Positions 5,412 through 12,312 of a DNA stretch of 13,169 bases are shown piece by piece. Source of the stretch: JBDRGD01 sp043818095 (GTDB lineage: Bacteria > Chloroflexota > Dehalococcoidia > Dehalococcoidales > RBG-16-60-22). The stretch is from the NCBI GenBank assembly GCA_043818095.1, contig JBDRGD010000016.1, positions 1 through 13,169 on the forward strand, given 5' to 3'. Position 1 is the stretch's first letter; the number at the start of each line of letters is the position of its first letter. The notes below the pieces were generated by a model. The model was not told the DNA's origin, searched no databases, and saw only the letters and a program-made list of their open reading frames with translations. A program made the translations under genes and the position numbers.

Positions 5412-7499
5412 ATGAGCCGGAAACTGGTGATTGTGGAATCGCCCGCGAAAGCCCGCACCCTGGGCAAAATCCTGGGGAAGGGGTTCGTTTTAAAAGCCTC
5501 GCTGGGTCACGTGCGTGACCTGCCGCGCAGCCGCATCGGCGTGGACATCGAGCACGACTTTACCCCGAAATACGTCGTCCCCCGCAGTAAAGCCAAGCTG
5601 GTCAGCGAGCTGAAAAAGGCGGTCAGCAGCGCTTCGACCGTCTTCCTCGCCACCGACCCCGACCGCGAGGGGGAAGCCATCGCCTGGCACCTGGCGGAAG
5701 TCATGAACCACAACAGCCAGGACTACCAGCGGGTGGTCTTCCACGAAATCACGGACACCGCCGTGAAGGAGGCTTTCCGGCACCCCCGCCATATCGACAT
5801 GCACCTGGTGAACGCCCAGCAGGCGCGGCGCATCCTGGACCGACTGGTGGGCTATAAAATCAGCCCCCTGCTCTGGAAGAACGTCCGGCGCGGGCTCTCC
5901 GCGGGCCGGGTGCAGTCCGTCGCCGTGAAAATCATCGTCGACCGTGAAGAGGAAATCAACAAATTCGACAAGACGGAGTACTGGACGGTGGAAGCCGAGC
6001 TGACCGAGAGCGACCGCAAAGACGCCTTCCGGGCGTCGCTTATCGGCAGCGGCGACGGCACGAAGCTGGAAATCCACGACAGCCAGGAGGCGGACAAAAT
6101 CACCGCGGCGTTGAGGGCCGCCGCCTACCAGGTCAAGGACATCACCACCCGCAAGGCGACCCGCCAGCCGGCCCCGCCCTTCATCACCAGCACCCTCCAG
6201 CAGGAAGCCGCCCGCAAGCTCCGCTTCAGCGCCCGGCAGACCATGGCCATTGCCCAGCAGCTTTACGAGGGCCTGTCCCTCGGCGCGGAGGGCAGCGTGG
6301 GCCTGATTACCTACATGCGCACGGACTCGACGCGCGTGGCCGCTTCCGCCCTGGCGGAGACACGGGATTACATCGGGGAGAAATACGGCCCCGGCTACCT
6401 GCCCCCCCGGGCGCGCGTTTTCACCCGCCGTGCTGTCGGGGCGCAGGAAGCCCATGAAGCTATCCGCCCCACCGTAATCCACCGCGAGCCGGAGCAGGTT
6501 AGGAAATATCTCGATACCAACCAGTTCAAGCTCTACGACCTCATCTGGAAGCGGATGGTCGCCAGCCAGATGGCGGCGGCCCAGTTCGAGAACACCAGCG
6601 TCGACATTAACGCCGACAACGGCCGGAGCTTTCTCCTCAGGTCGAGCGCCTCGGTGAATACCTTCCCCGGATTCATCGCCCTCTACACCGAGGGCCGGGA
6701 TGACGCCGTCGCCGAGGAGCGCAGCACGCCCTTCCCCAAGCTGGCCAAGGGCAACCCCCTGAAGCTGATAGACCTCTTCCCCGAGCAGCGCTTCACCCAG
6801 CCGCCGCCGCGCTACACGGAAGCCACCCTGATTAAAGCCCTGGAGCAGGCTGGCATCGGACGCCCCAGCACCTATGCGCCCATTATCTCCACCATCCAGG
6901 AGCGCGACTACGTTACCCGGGTCAAGGGCAGCTTTCAGCCCACGGAGATGGGCGTCATCGTCAACCGCCTGCTCAGCCAGTATTTCCCCTGGATTGTCAA
7001 TATCAAGTTCACCGCCCGCCTGGAGACCTACCTGGACGACATCGCCAGCGATAAGCGGGTATGGACGGACGCCCTCCGGGAGTTCCAGACGGACTTCGAG
7101 AAGAGCCTGAACAAAGCCAATGAGCAGATGGACAGGGTGGAACTGCCGGCAGAGACCACCGACGAGACCTGCCCCAAGTGCGGCAAGCCGATGGTGGTGA
7201 AGGTGGGGCGCTTCGGGAAGTTCCTCGCCTGCAGCGGCTACCCGGACTGCAAGACCACGAAACCCTTCCGGGTAAAGACCGGCGCCAAGTGCCCGGAGTG
7301 CGGCCAGGAGCTGGTGCAGAAAATGAGCAAGAAGAAGCGCGTCTTCTATGGCTGCAGCGGCTACCCCGAATGCACCTTTGCCACCAACCGGAAGCCCCTC
7401 CCCGAGCCCTGCCCCAAGTGCGGCGGCCTGCTCACCCGCTACGGCAAGCAGGCGCGATGCCTGAAGTGCGCCTATAGAGGGAAGATTGAGCAGGAATAA
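5412..7499 (+). CDS. topA: DNA topoisomerase I (type IA)
   Basis: Relaxes negative supercoils by single-strand passage, with a transient 5'-phosphotyrosine link. Length is 695 residues. The Toprim domain is at the N-terminus: VIVESPAKARTLGKIL with Glu9, and ATDPDREGEAIAWHL with Asp82, Asp84 and Glu86 as metal-binding acids. The type IA core follows, with RRILDRLVGYKISPLLWKNV and active-site Tyr301 in SVGLITYMRTDSTRVAA. GIGRPSTYAPIISTIQERDY is the conserved segment near the end of the core. Three C-terminal zinc ribbons start at Cys587 (CPKCGKPMVVKVGRFGKFLA; CPECGQELVQKMSKKKRVFY; CPKCGGLLTRYGKQARCLKC), with all four cysteines in each. The ATG directly follows the dprA stop, with no gap, and the xer gene starts three bases downstream, so all are probably one transcript. 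All key residues are present. Confidence 0.98.
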   Translation: MSRKLVIVESPAKARTLGKILGKGFVLKASLGHVRDLPRSRIGVDIEHDFTPKYVVPRSKAKLVSELKKAVSSASTVFLATDPDREGEAIAWHLAEVMNHNSQDYQRVVFHEITDTAVKEAFRHPRHIDMHLVNAQQARRILDRLVGYKISPLLWKNVRRGLSAGRVQSVAVKIIVDREEEINKFDKTEYWTVEAELTESDRKDAFRASLIGSGDGTKLEIHDSQEADKITAALRAAAYQVKDITTRKATRQPAPPFITSTLQQEAARKLRFSARQTMAIAQQLYEGLSLGAEGSVGLITYMRTDSTRVAASALAETRDYIGEKYGPGYLPPRARVFTRRAVGAQEAHEAIRPTVIHREPEQVRKYLDTNQFKLYDLIWKRMVASQMAAAQFENTSVDINADNGRSFLLRSSASVNTFPGFIALYTEGRDDAVAEERSTPFPKLAKGNPLKLIDLFPEQRFTQPPPRYTEATLIKALEQAGIGRPSTYAPIISTIQERDYVTRVKGSFQPTEMGVIVNRLLSQYFPWIVNIKFTARLETYLDDIASDKRVWTDALREFQTDFEKSLNKANEQMDRVELPAETTDETCPKCGKPMVVKVGRFGKFLACSGYPDCKTTKPFRVKTGAKCPECGQELVQKMSKKKRVFYGCSGYPECTFATNRKPLPEPCPKCGGLLTRYGKQARCLKCAYRGKIEQE

Positions 7500-7502
7500 G
7501 CC

Positions 7503-8408
7503 ATGCCGGACCTGCTGACGCGATATACGGACTACCTGCGCGCGGAGCGCAACGTCTCCCCCTACACCGTCCGTAACTATACCAGCGACCTGATGGAGTT
7601 CTTCGATTTCCTGAAGGCCAGCGGCGTCAAGTCGCTCCGGGAGGTGGACCGGCACACGGTGCGCAACTACCTGGCGCACCTGTCGGACAAGGGCATCGTC
7701 AAGGCGAGCATGGCACGCAAGCTGTCCGCCGTCCGCTCCTTTTTCCGCTACCTCGTCCGCGAGGAGGAAATCGGCGCCAACCCGCTAGCGGAGAGCGCCT
7801 CCCCGAAGCTGGACCGGCGCCTGCCCTCTTTCCTCACCATCGCCGAGGCCAAGCAGCTTGTGGAATCGCCCGACCTGGCCAAGCCGGAAGGGCTGCGGGA
7901 CCGCGCCCTGCTGGAAATGCTTTACGCCTCCGGGCTCCGCGTCAGCGAGCTGGTAAGCCTGGACCTGAACCGGCTAAACCTCGGCACCCGTGAAATCCGC
8001 GTCTGGGGCAAGGGGGCGAAGGAGCGCATGGTCCTCATCGGGGAGCCCGCTGCGGCGGCGCTGGAGCACTACCTCAGAAAAGGCAGGCCCCGCCTCGCCG
8101 GCCCGAAGAAGAACAACGCGGTCTTCCTGAACCGCTACGGGGCGCGCCTCCCCGCCCGCCGGGTGCAGAAGATACTGGAAAAATACGCGCACAGCCTGGG
8201 AAAGCGGGTCCATCCCCACATGCTGCGCCATTCCTTCGCCACGCACCTCCTCGACGGCGGGGCGGATTTACGGGTGGTCCAGGAGCTGCTGGGGCACGCC
8301 CAGCTTTCCTCCACCCAGGTGTACACGCACGTCACCAAGACCCAGGCGAAAAAAATCTATCTTGCCGCCCACCCCATGGCGCGGCTGAAGCCGGAAAAGG
8401 ATGCCTAA
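7503..8408 (+). CDS. xerC: Tyrosine recombinase of the XerC/XerD family
   Basis: Site-specific recombinase that resolves chromosome dimers at dif, working with FtsK. At 301 residues it has the standard Xer length. The N-terminal SAM-like DNA-binding domain (LTRYTDYLRAERNVSPYTVR, MARKLSAVRSFFRYLV) is followed by a catalytic domain with every expected residue: Arg146 (ASGLRVSEL), Lys170 (VWGKGAKER), His239 and Arg242 (HPHMLRHSFATHLL), His265 (LGHAQLSSTQ) and Tyr274 (VYTHVTKTQ). The start ATG 7503 follows topA by three bases. The stop lies inside the start of the downstream peptidase gene (8401-8408). The setting between topA and housekeeping genes argues for a chromosomal Xer rather than a phage integrase. 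XerC versus XerD cannot be separated with confidence by reading, and a lineage with a single Xer is possible. Linkage with topA and dprA is common in bacteria. Confidence 0.93.
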   Translation: MPDLLTRYTDYLRAERNVSPYTVRNYTSDLMEFFDFLKASGVKSLREVDRHTVRNYLAHLSDKGIVKASMARKLSAVRSFFRYLVREEEIGANPLAESASPKLDRRLPSFLTIAEAKQLVESPDLAKPEGLRDRALLEMLYASGLRVSELVSLDLNRLNLGTREIRVWGKGAKERMVLIGEPAAAALEHYLRKGRPRLAGPKKNNAVFLNRYGARLPARRVQKILEKYAHSLGKRVHPHMLRHSFATHLLDGGADLRVVQELLGHAQLSSTQVYTHVTKTQAKKIYLAAHPMARLKPEKDA

Positions 8409-9489
8409 CCGGCTCTCCCGGCTGCGCTCCCGGCTCGCGGAAAAAGGGATTGACGCCCTTTTCGTCTCCCAGCCGGAAAACCGGTACTACCTCTCCGGTT
8501 TCCTCGGCTCCAGCGGCTTTCTCCTTATCGACGAGCGGAACGCGGTATTAGCGACGGATTTCCGCTACCTGGAACAGGCGAAAGCCCAGGCGCCCGATTT
8601 CACCATCTTCCCGATTAAGAACAACCTCAACGAATGGCTCCCGGCGCTGGCGGACGGGCTGCGGGGCAAACGGCTCGGCTTTGAAGCCGGGGACATCCCG
8701 GTAGCCACCCACCGCCGCATGCAGGACGCCCTGAAAAAGGCCGACCTCCCCGTCAGACTGGTGCCCGCGGAAAGTCTGGTGGAAGAACTGCGGGCGGTAA
8801 AGGAACCGGGGGAAATCGAGCTGATTACCAGGGCGGCGCGGCTGGCGGACGAGGCCTGCGAGGAGGCCATCGCGCGGCTGGAGCCGGGACAGACCGAACT
8901 GGAAATCGCCTGGGAAATCGAGCAGTCCCTCCGGGAGCGCGGCAGCCAGAGCGTCCCCTTTGAAATCATCGTCGCCTCCGGCCCCAACGCGGCGCTGCCC
9001 CACCACCGCCCCACGGACCGCCCGGTGCAGAAGGGGGAGCCGATTACTATCGACATGGGAGCGAAGGTGGCCGCTTACGCCAGCGACCTCACCCGGACGG
9101 TCTGCCTGGGCAGACCCGATGAGACTTTCCGAAAAATATATGACGCCGTTCTTGGCGCGCAGCTCGCCGCTATGGCTATAATAAAAGAGGGCATGACCGG
9201 CGCCGAGGCCGACAGCCTGGCGCGAACGGTCATCCAGGAGGCCGGCTACGGGGAAGCCTTCGGGCATGCCCTGGGACACGGCGTGGGACTGGCAACGCAT
9301 GAAGCCCCCCGCCTCGGTCCCGGCACAAAAGAAACACTGCTCAGCGGCATGGTTTTCACTATCGAACCCGGTATTTACCTCCCCGGGTGGGGCGGGGTAA
9401 GGATTGAAGACCTGGTCGTGATGGAAAGCGGCGGCGTCAGGGCGCTCTCCCGGGCAGAGAAGGTGACGAGATATGACAGACATGATTAG
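8401..9489 (+). CDS. Xaa-Pro aminopeptidase/dipeptidase (M24B family)
   Basis: A cytoplasmic dinuclear metallopeptidase that cleaves an N-terminal residue or dipeptide bond before proline. Length is 362 residues. The N-terminal creatinase-like domain spans about residues 1-125 (SRLAEKGIDALFVSQPENRY, YLSGFLGSSGFLLI), then the pita-bread M24 domain. The five metal ligands are visible: Asp218 (ITIDMGAKV), Asp229 (YASDLTRTV), His293 (LGHGVGLATHEAP), Glu322 (FTIEPGIYLPGWGGV) and Glu336 (VRIEDLVVM). EIELITRAARLADEACEEAI is the usual linker helix. The start at ATG 8401 overlaps the last eight bases of xerC and has AAAAGG just upstream. The 3' end overlaps efp by 17 bases. Linkage of a PepP/PepQ-type gene with efp is very common, perhaps because both deal with proline-rich proteins (inference). 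Aminopeptidase P versus prolidase is not decidable here. Confidence 0.95.
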   Translation: MPNRLSRLRSRLAEKGIDALFVSQPENRYYLSGFLGSSGFLLIDERNAVLATDFRYLEQAKAQAPDFTIFPIKNNLNEWLPALADGLRGKRLGFEAGDIPVATHRRMQDALKKADLPVRLVPAESLVEELRAVKEPGEIELITRAARLADEACEEAIARLEPGQTELEIAWEIEQSLRERGSQSVPFEIIVASGPNAALPHHRPTDRPVQKGEPITIDMGAKVAAYASDLTRTVCLGRPDETFRKIYDAVLGAQLAAMAIIKEGMTGAEADSLARTVIQEAGYGEAFGHALGHGVGLATHEAPRLGPGTKETLLSGMVFTIEPGIYLPGWGGVRIEDLVVMESGGVRALSRAEKVTRYDRHD

Positions 9490-10039
9490 CGGCGGCGAAC
9501 TCAGAAAAGGCGTCATCATCGACCTGGACGGCAAGCCTTACCAGGTCATCGATTACCAGCACGTGAAAATGAAGCGGACGGCGCTGGCGCGGGTCAAGCT
9601 GCGTGACGTCACCGCCGGGCATACCGTCGAGCGCACCTTCCAGTCGGACGACAAGCTGGTCAGGGTAAACCTGGAATCACGCCCCATGCAGTACCTTTAC
9701 AACGACGGCGGCCTTTATTACTTCATGGACGAAAGGACCTACGAGCAGGTGCCGCTCACCAGCGAACAGCTCGGCGACGCCCTCAACTATCTCAAGGAAA
9801 ACTTCTCCGTGGCGCTGACCACCTACGGCGACGACATCATCGGGGTCGAGCTGCCGGTGTCCGTCGAGCTGGAGATTACCCATACCGACCCCGGGTTCAA
9901 GGGCGATACGGCCACCGCCGGCACGAAGCCCGCAACCCTGGAAACGGGTCTCACCGTCCAGGTGCCCCTGTTCGTCAACCAGGGAGACACCATCAAGGTT
10001 GATACCCGCACCGGGGTATACCTGGAGCGCGCGGGCTGA
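9473..10039 (+). CDS. efp: Translation elongation factor P
   Basis: EF-P binds ribosomes stalled at polyproline and stimulates peptide bond formation. The 188-residue protein has all three beta-barrel domains: an N-terminal KOW-like domain (GELRKGVIIDLDGKPYQVID), a central OB domain (ESRPMQYLYNDGGLYYFMDE) and a C-terminal OB domain ending DTIKVDTRTGVYLERAG, with the family signature KPATLETGLTVQVPLFVNQGDT. The start at ATG 9473 has AAGGTGA about six bases upstream. ATG 9485 (MISGGEL) is also possible but lacks a site. The tip loop that carries the modified residue reads HVKMKRTALARVKL. Compared with E. coli (FVKPGKGQAFARVKL) it is one residue shorter and has Arg35 at the position I align with Lys34. 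This suggests an arginine-type or unmodified EF-P, but the alignment is by eye. The PHP gene begins 13 bases after its stop. Confidence 0.96.
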   Translation: MTDMISGGELRKGVIIDLDGKPYQVIDYQHVKMKRTALARVKLRDVTAGHTVERTFQSDDKLVRVNLESRPMQYLYNDGGLYYFMDERTYEQVPLTSEQLGDALNYLKENFSVALTTYGDDIIGVELPVSVELEITHTDPGFKGDTATAGTKPATLETGLTVQVPLFVNQGDTIKVDTRTGVYLERAG

Positions 10040-10052
10040 GAAGGAGACCGGA

Positions 10053-10706
10053 TTGCTGAAAGCCGACCTGCATATCCACACCGAATACTCGATGGACTGC
10101 TCCTCGTCCCTGGAAAAGATTATCGAGCGCTGCCGGGAGCTGGGGATTAACTGCATCGCTATCGCCGACCACGGCACCGTGGAGGGGGCCCTGAAAATGA
10201 AGGCGCTGGCGCCCTTCCCGGTAATCGTGGCGGAGGAAATCCTTACCCCCTACGGCGAGATTATGGGCATGTTCCTCGAGGAGACCATCCCGAGCGGGCA
10301 GTCCGTCCCGGAGACCATCGCCGCCATCCGGGCGCAGGGCGGGCTGGTCAATATCCCCCACCCCTTCGACACGGTCAGGCCCTCCGCGCTGAACCGCAAG
10401 CACGTGGAGGAAATCGCCGACCAGATAGACGTCATCGAGGTCTTCAACTCCCGCAATTTATTGAAGCACAACGCCCGGGCGGCGCTCGCCTTCGCCCAGA
10501 AGCACGGCATTCCCCACAGCGCCGGCAGCGATGCCCACACCCTCCAGGAAATCGGCAACGCCTACATCGAAATCCCGGAGTTCCACGGGAAGGAAGACTT
10601 CCTGCGGGCGCTGGCGCAGGGCAACGTCTCCGGGCACCGGACCAATCCGCTGATTCATTTCAACAGCAGCTGGGCGAAATTCAAGAACCGCCTGAAAGGG
10701 AGGTAA
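10053..10706 (+). CDS. PHP-domain phosphoesterase
   Basis: A 217-residue protein of the PHP (polymerase and histidinol phosphatase) superfamily, a TIM-barrel-like metal-dependent phosphoesterase. Motifs in order: DLHIHTEYSMDCSS with His7 and His9, AIADHGTVEGAL with Asp39 and His40, VAEEILTPYGEIMGMF, VNIPHPFDTVRP, and SAGSDAHTLQEIGN with Asp160 and His162. This is a full set for a trinuclear metal site, so it is likely active. TTG 10053 is chosen because AAGGAG (10041-10046) lies six bases upstream. A frame starting at 9999 would overlap efp by 41 bases with no site. The end (HFNSSWAKFKNRLKGR) is basic. It precedes the formyltransferase-fold gene by one base. Substrate unknown; related short PHP proteins include nucleoside 3',5'-bisphosphate phosphatases, but this is only a family-level guess. 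Confidence 0.9.
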   Translation: MLKADLHIHTEYSMDCSSSLEKIIERCRELGINCIAIADHGTVEGALKMKALAPFPVIVAEEILTPYGEIMGMFLEETIPSGQSVPETIAAIRAQGGLVNIPHPFDTVRPSALNRKHVEEIADQIDVIEVFNSRNLLKHNARAALAFAQKHGIPHSAGSDAHTLQEIGNAYIEIPEFHGKEDFLRALAQGNVSGHRTNPLIHFNSSWAKFKNRLKGR

Positions 10707-10707
10707 G

Positions 10708-11538
10708 ATGTTCCGGCTGGGCTGGTTTTCCACGGGAAGGGGGGAAGGCTCCAAGGGACTGCTCCGCACCGTCCAGGAGAGCATCCGGCGGGGGGAACTC
10801 GATGCCCGCATCGAGTTCGTTTTCTGTTCCCGGGAAAAGGGACAGACCGGGGCTACCGACCGCTACCTGGAGATGGTAGAGGACTACGGCATACCCTTGG
10901 TCACCTTTTCCTACCGGGACTTCAAAAAGGGGCGCCCCGACACCGACGAGAGCGGTAATCTCGCACCCTGGCGACTGGACTACGACCGGGAGGCGATGGC
11001 GCGGCTGGAAAAATTCCGGATGGACATGGGCGTGCTGGCGGGCTATATGCTGATTGTCGGACCGGAGATGTGCCGCCAATACCCGCTCCTTAACCTCCAC
11101 CCCGCCGCCCCCGGCGGCCCCGCGGGCACCTGGCAGGAGGTCATCTGGCAGCTAATCGAGAGCGGGGCGAACCGAACGGGCGTCAAGATGCACCTGGCGA
11201 TTCCCGAGCTGGACGAGGGCCCCACCGCCACCTACTGCACCTTCAGCATCCGGGGAGAGCCCTTCGACCGCTACCGGGCGGAAATCGAAGGGCAGCCCGT
11301 CTCCGAGCTTAAAGATAAATACGGGGAAGACCTGCCCCTCTTCAGGCTCATCCGGCAGTACGGCTACCTGAGGGAACTGCCGCTGGTGGTGGCGACCATC
11401 CGGGCATTCAGCCAGGGCATGGTGAAAATCACGGCGGACCGGCGGATAGCGGACGCCGCGGGCCGGCCTATCGCCGGGTACGACCTCAGCCGGGAAATCG
11501 ACGCGCAGGTCAGGAACCAGTTGCCGCACCAGGCATAG
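10708..11538 (+). CDS. Formyltransferase-fold protein (PurN/Fmt-like), orphan
   Basis: A 276-residue protein with the formyl_trans_N fold (PF00551) used by glycinamide ribonucleotide formyltransferase and methionyl-tRNA formyltransferase. The conserved centre is visible: MGVLAGYMLIVGPEMCRQYP, then LLNLHPAAPGGPAGTWQEVI with Asn129 and His131, and MHLAIPELDEGPTATYC with Asp169, so the Asn-His-Asp triad of N10-formyl-THF enzymes is kept. It differs from PurN (~200 residues, NxHPSLLP) by HPAAPGGPAG after the histidine, by its opening FRLGWFSTGRGEGSKGLLRT, and by ~80 extra C-terminal residues (LKDKYGEDLPLFRLIRQYGY onward). It is therefore probably not PurN itself. GGGAGG (10698-10703) precedes ATG 10708; the PHP stop lies one base upstream, so the two are coupled. 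Proteins of this kind have been annotated 'phosphoglycerate transporter' in related genomes (memory), a doubtful name. Confidence 0.8.
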   Translation: MFRLGWFSTGRGEGSKGLLRTVQESIRRGELDARIEFVFCSREKGQTGATDRYLEMVEDYGIPLVTFSYRDFKKGRPDTDESGNLAPWRLDYDREAMARLEKFRMDMGVLAGYMLIVGPEMCRQYPLLNLHPAAPGGPAGTWQEVIWQLIESGANRTGVKMHLAIPELDEGPTATYCTFSIRGEPFDRYRAEIEGQPVSELKDKYGEDLPLFRLIRQYGYLRELPLVVATIRAFSQGMVKITADRRIADAAGRPIAGYDLSREIDAQVRNQLPHQA

Positions 11539-11580
11539 TCCCGCCCGCATTGATGGTTCTCTTGATTGTTAGTCGGTGAT

Positions 11581-11654
11581 GTCATTGCGAGCGGAGCGAA
11601 GCAATCTCCCCACGTGAAATAAGATTGCTTCGTCGCTATGCTCCTCGCAATGAC
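11581..11654. repeat. Imperfect hairpin repeat with GTCATTGCGAG ends (REP/MITE-like)
   Basis: The left arm (11581-11607) starts GTCATTGCGAG and ends GAAGCAATCT. The right arm (11622-11654), read in reverse complement, starts and ends the same way but has six extra bases in the middle (AGCGAC-like). The loop is 14 bases. This matches a palindrome I recall as dispersed in many copies across unrelated bacteria. It sits between the convergent formyltransferase and clpP genes. A stable hairpin here may stop transcription from both sides, although no T run directly follows the outer stem. Confidence 0.85.
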
Positions 11655-11688
11655 AGTCTTTTCAACCAGTGTAAATGAATCTCGCGGA

Positions 11689-12312
11689 TTATTTCTTGCT
11701 CTTTTTCTCCTGGCCTTCCTCGGGCTTGCGCAGGACCTCATCCACGATGCCGTACTCCGTCGCCTGCTCCGGGTTCAGGTAGAAATCGCGGTCGGTATCG
11801 TGGACGATTTTATCCATTTTCTGGCCGGTATGCTTGGCGAGGATGGTGCGGATGATGTCCTGGAGGCGCATAATCTCCCGGGCGGCAATCTCGATGTCCG
11901 CCGCCTGGCCCTGGGCGCCCCCCACCGCCTGGTGCATGTGGATGGTGGAATTGGGCAGGGCGTAGCGCTTCCCCTTGGCCCCGGCGGTCAGCAGCACCGT
12001 GCCCATGCTGGCCGCCATGCCGATGCAGATGGTGGAGACGTCCGGCTTGATGAGCTGCATGGTATCGTAAATCGCCAGACCCGCGGAGATGACGCCGCCC
12101 GGACTGTTGATATAAAGGTTGATATCCTTGTCCGGGTCTTCCCTCTCCAGGAAGAGCAGCTGGGCGACAATGAGGTTGGCTACCTGGTCGTTGATGGGCA
12201 TCCCCAGGATAACGATGCGTTCCCGCAGCAGCAGGGAAAAGATATCAAAGGCCCGCTCGCCGCGCGCGCCGCTCTCAATCACCATCGGGATAATATTCAT
12301 CGGGTTCATCAT
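11689..12312 (-). CDS. clpP: ATP-dependent Clp protease proteolytic subunit
   Basis: Serine protease subunit that forms the double heptameric barrel fed by ClpX, ClpA or ClpC. Length is 207 residues, normal. The catalytic triad is Ser102 (GMAASMGTVLL), His127 (IHMHQAVGGAQGQA) and Asp176 (DTDRDFYLNPEQATEYGIVD), with the spacing 25 and 49 residues seen in other ClpP proteins. The oxyanion-hole loop YINSPGGVISAG is intact. ATG 12312 is chosen over the next ATG because AGGAGG (12321-12326) is eight bases upstream. Its ATGA overlaps the stop of the trigger factor gene by four bases, so tig and clpP are translationally coupled. The N-terminal MMNPMNIIPMVIESGARGER is the usual short leader that may be trimmed. 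The C-terminus KPEEGQEKKSKK is lysine-rich. No clpX follows; the operon ends at the hairpin repeat. Confidence 0.98.
   Translation of the reverse strand: MMNPMNIIPMVIESGARGERAFDIFSLLLRERIVILGMPINDQVANLIVAQLLFLEREDPDKDINLYINSPGGVISAGLAIYDTMQLIKPDVSTICIGMAASMGTVLLTAGAKGKRYALPNSTIHMHQAVGGAQGQAADIEIAAREIMRLQDIIRTILAKHTGQKMDKIVHDTDRDFYLNPEQATEYGIVDEVLRKPEEGQEKKSKK

Noticed and set aside
5490..7679. A 729-codon open frame on the minus strand across topA.
   Set aside because: It is antisense to topA, whose motifs are all present. The frame is open because of GC-rich codon bias, and its composition (Gly, Ala, Leu, Val, His rich) shows no domain.
8548..9534. A 328-codon minus-strand frame across the M24 peptidase gene.
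   Set aside because: Shadow of the real gene; no recognisable motif and no ribosome binding site.
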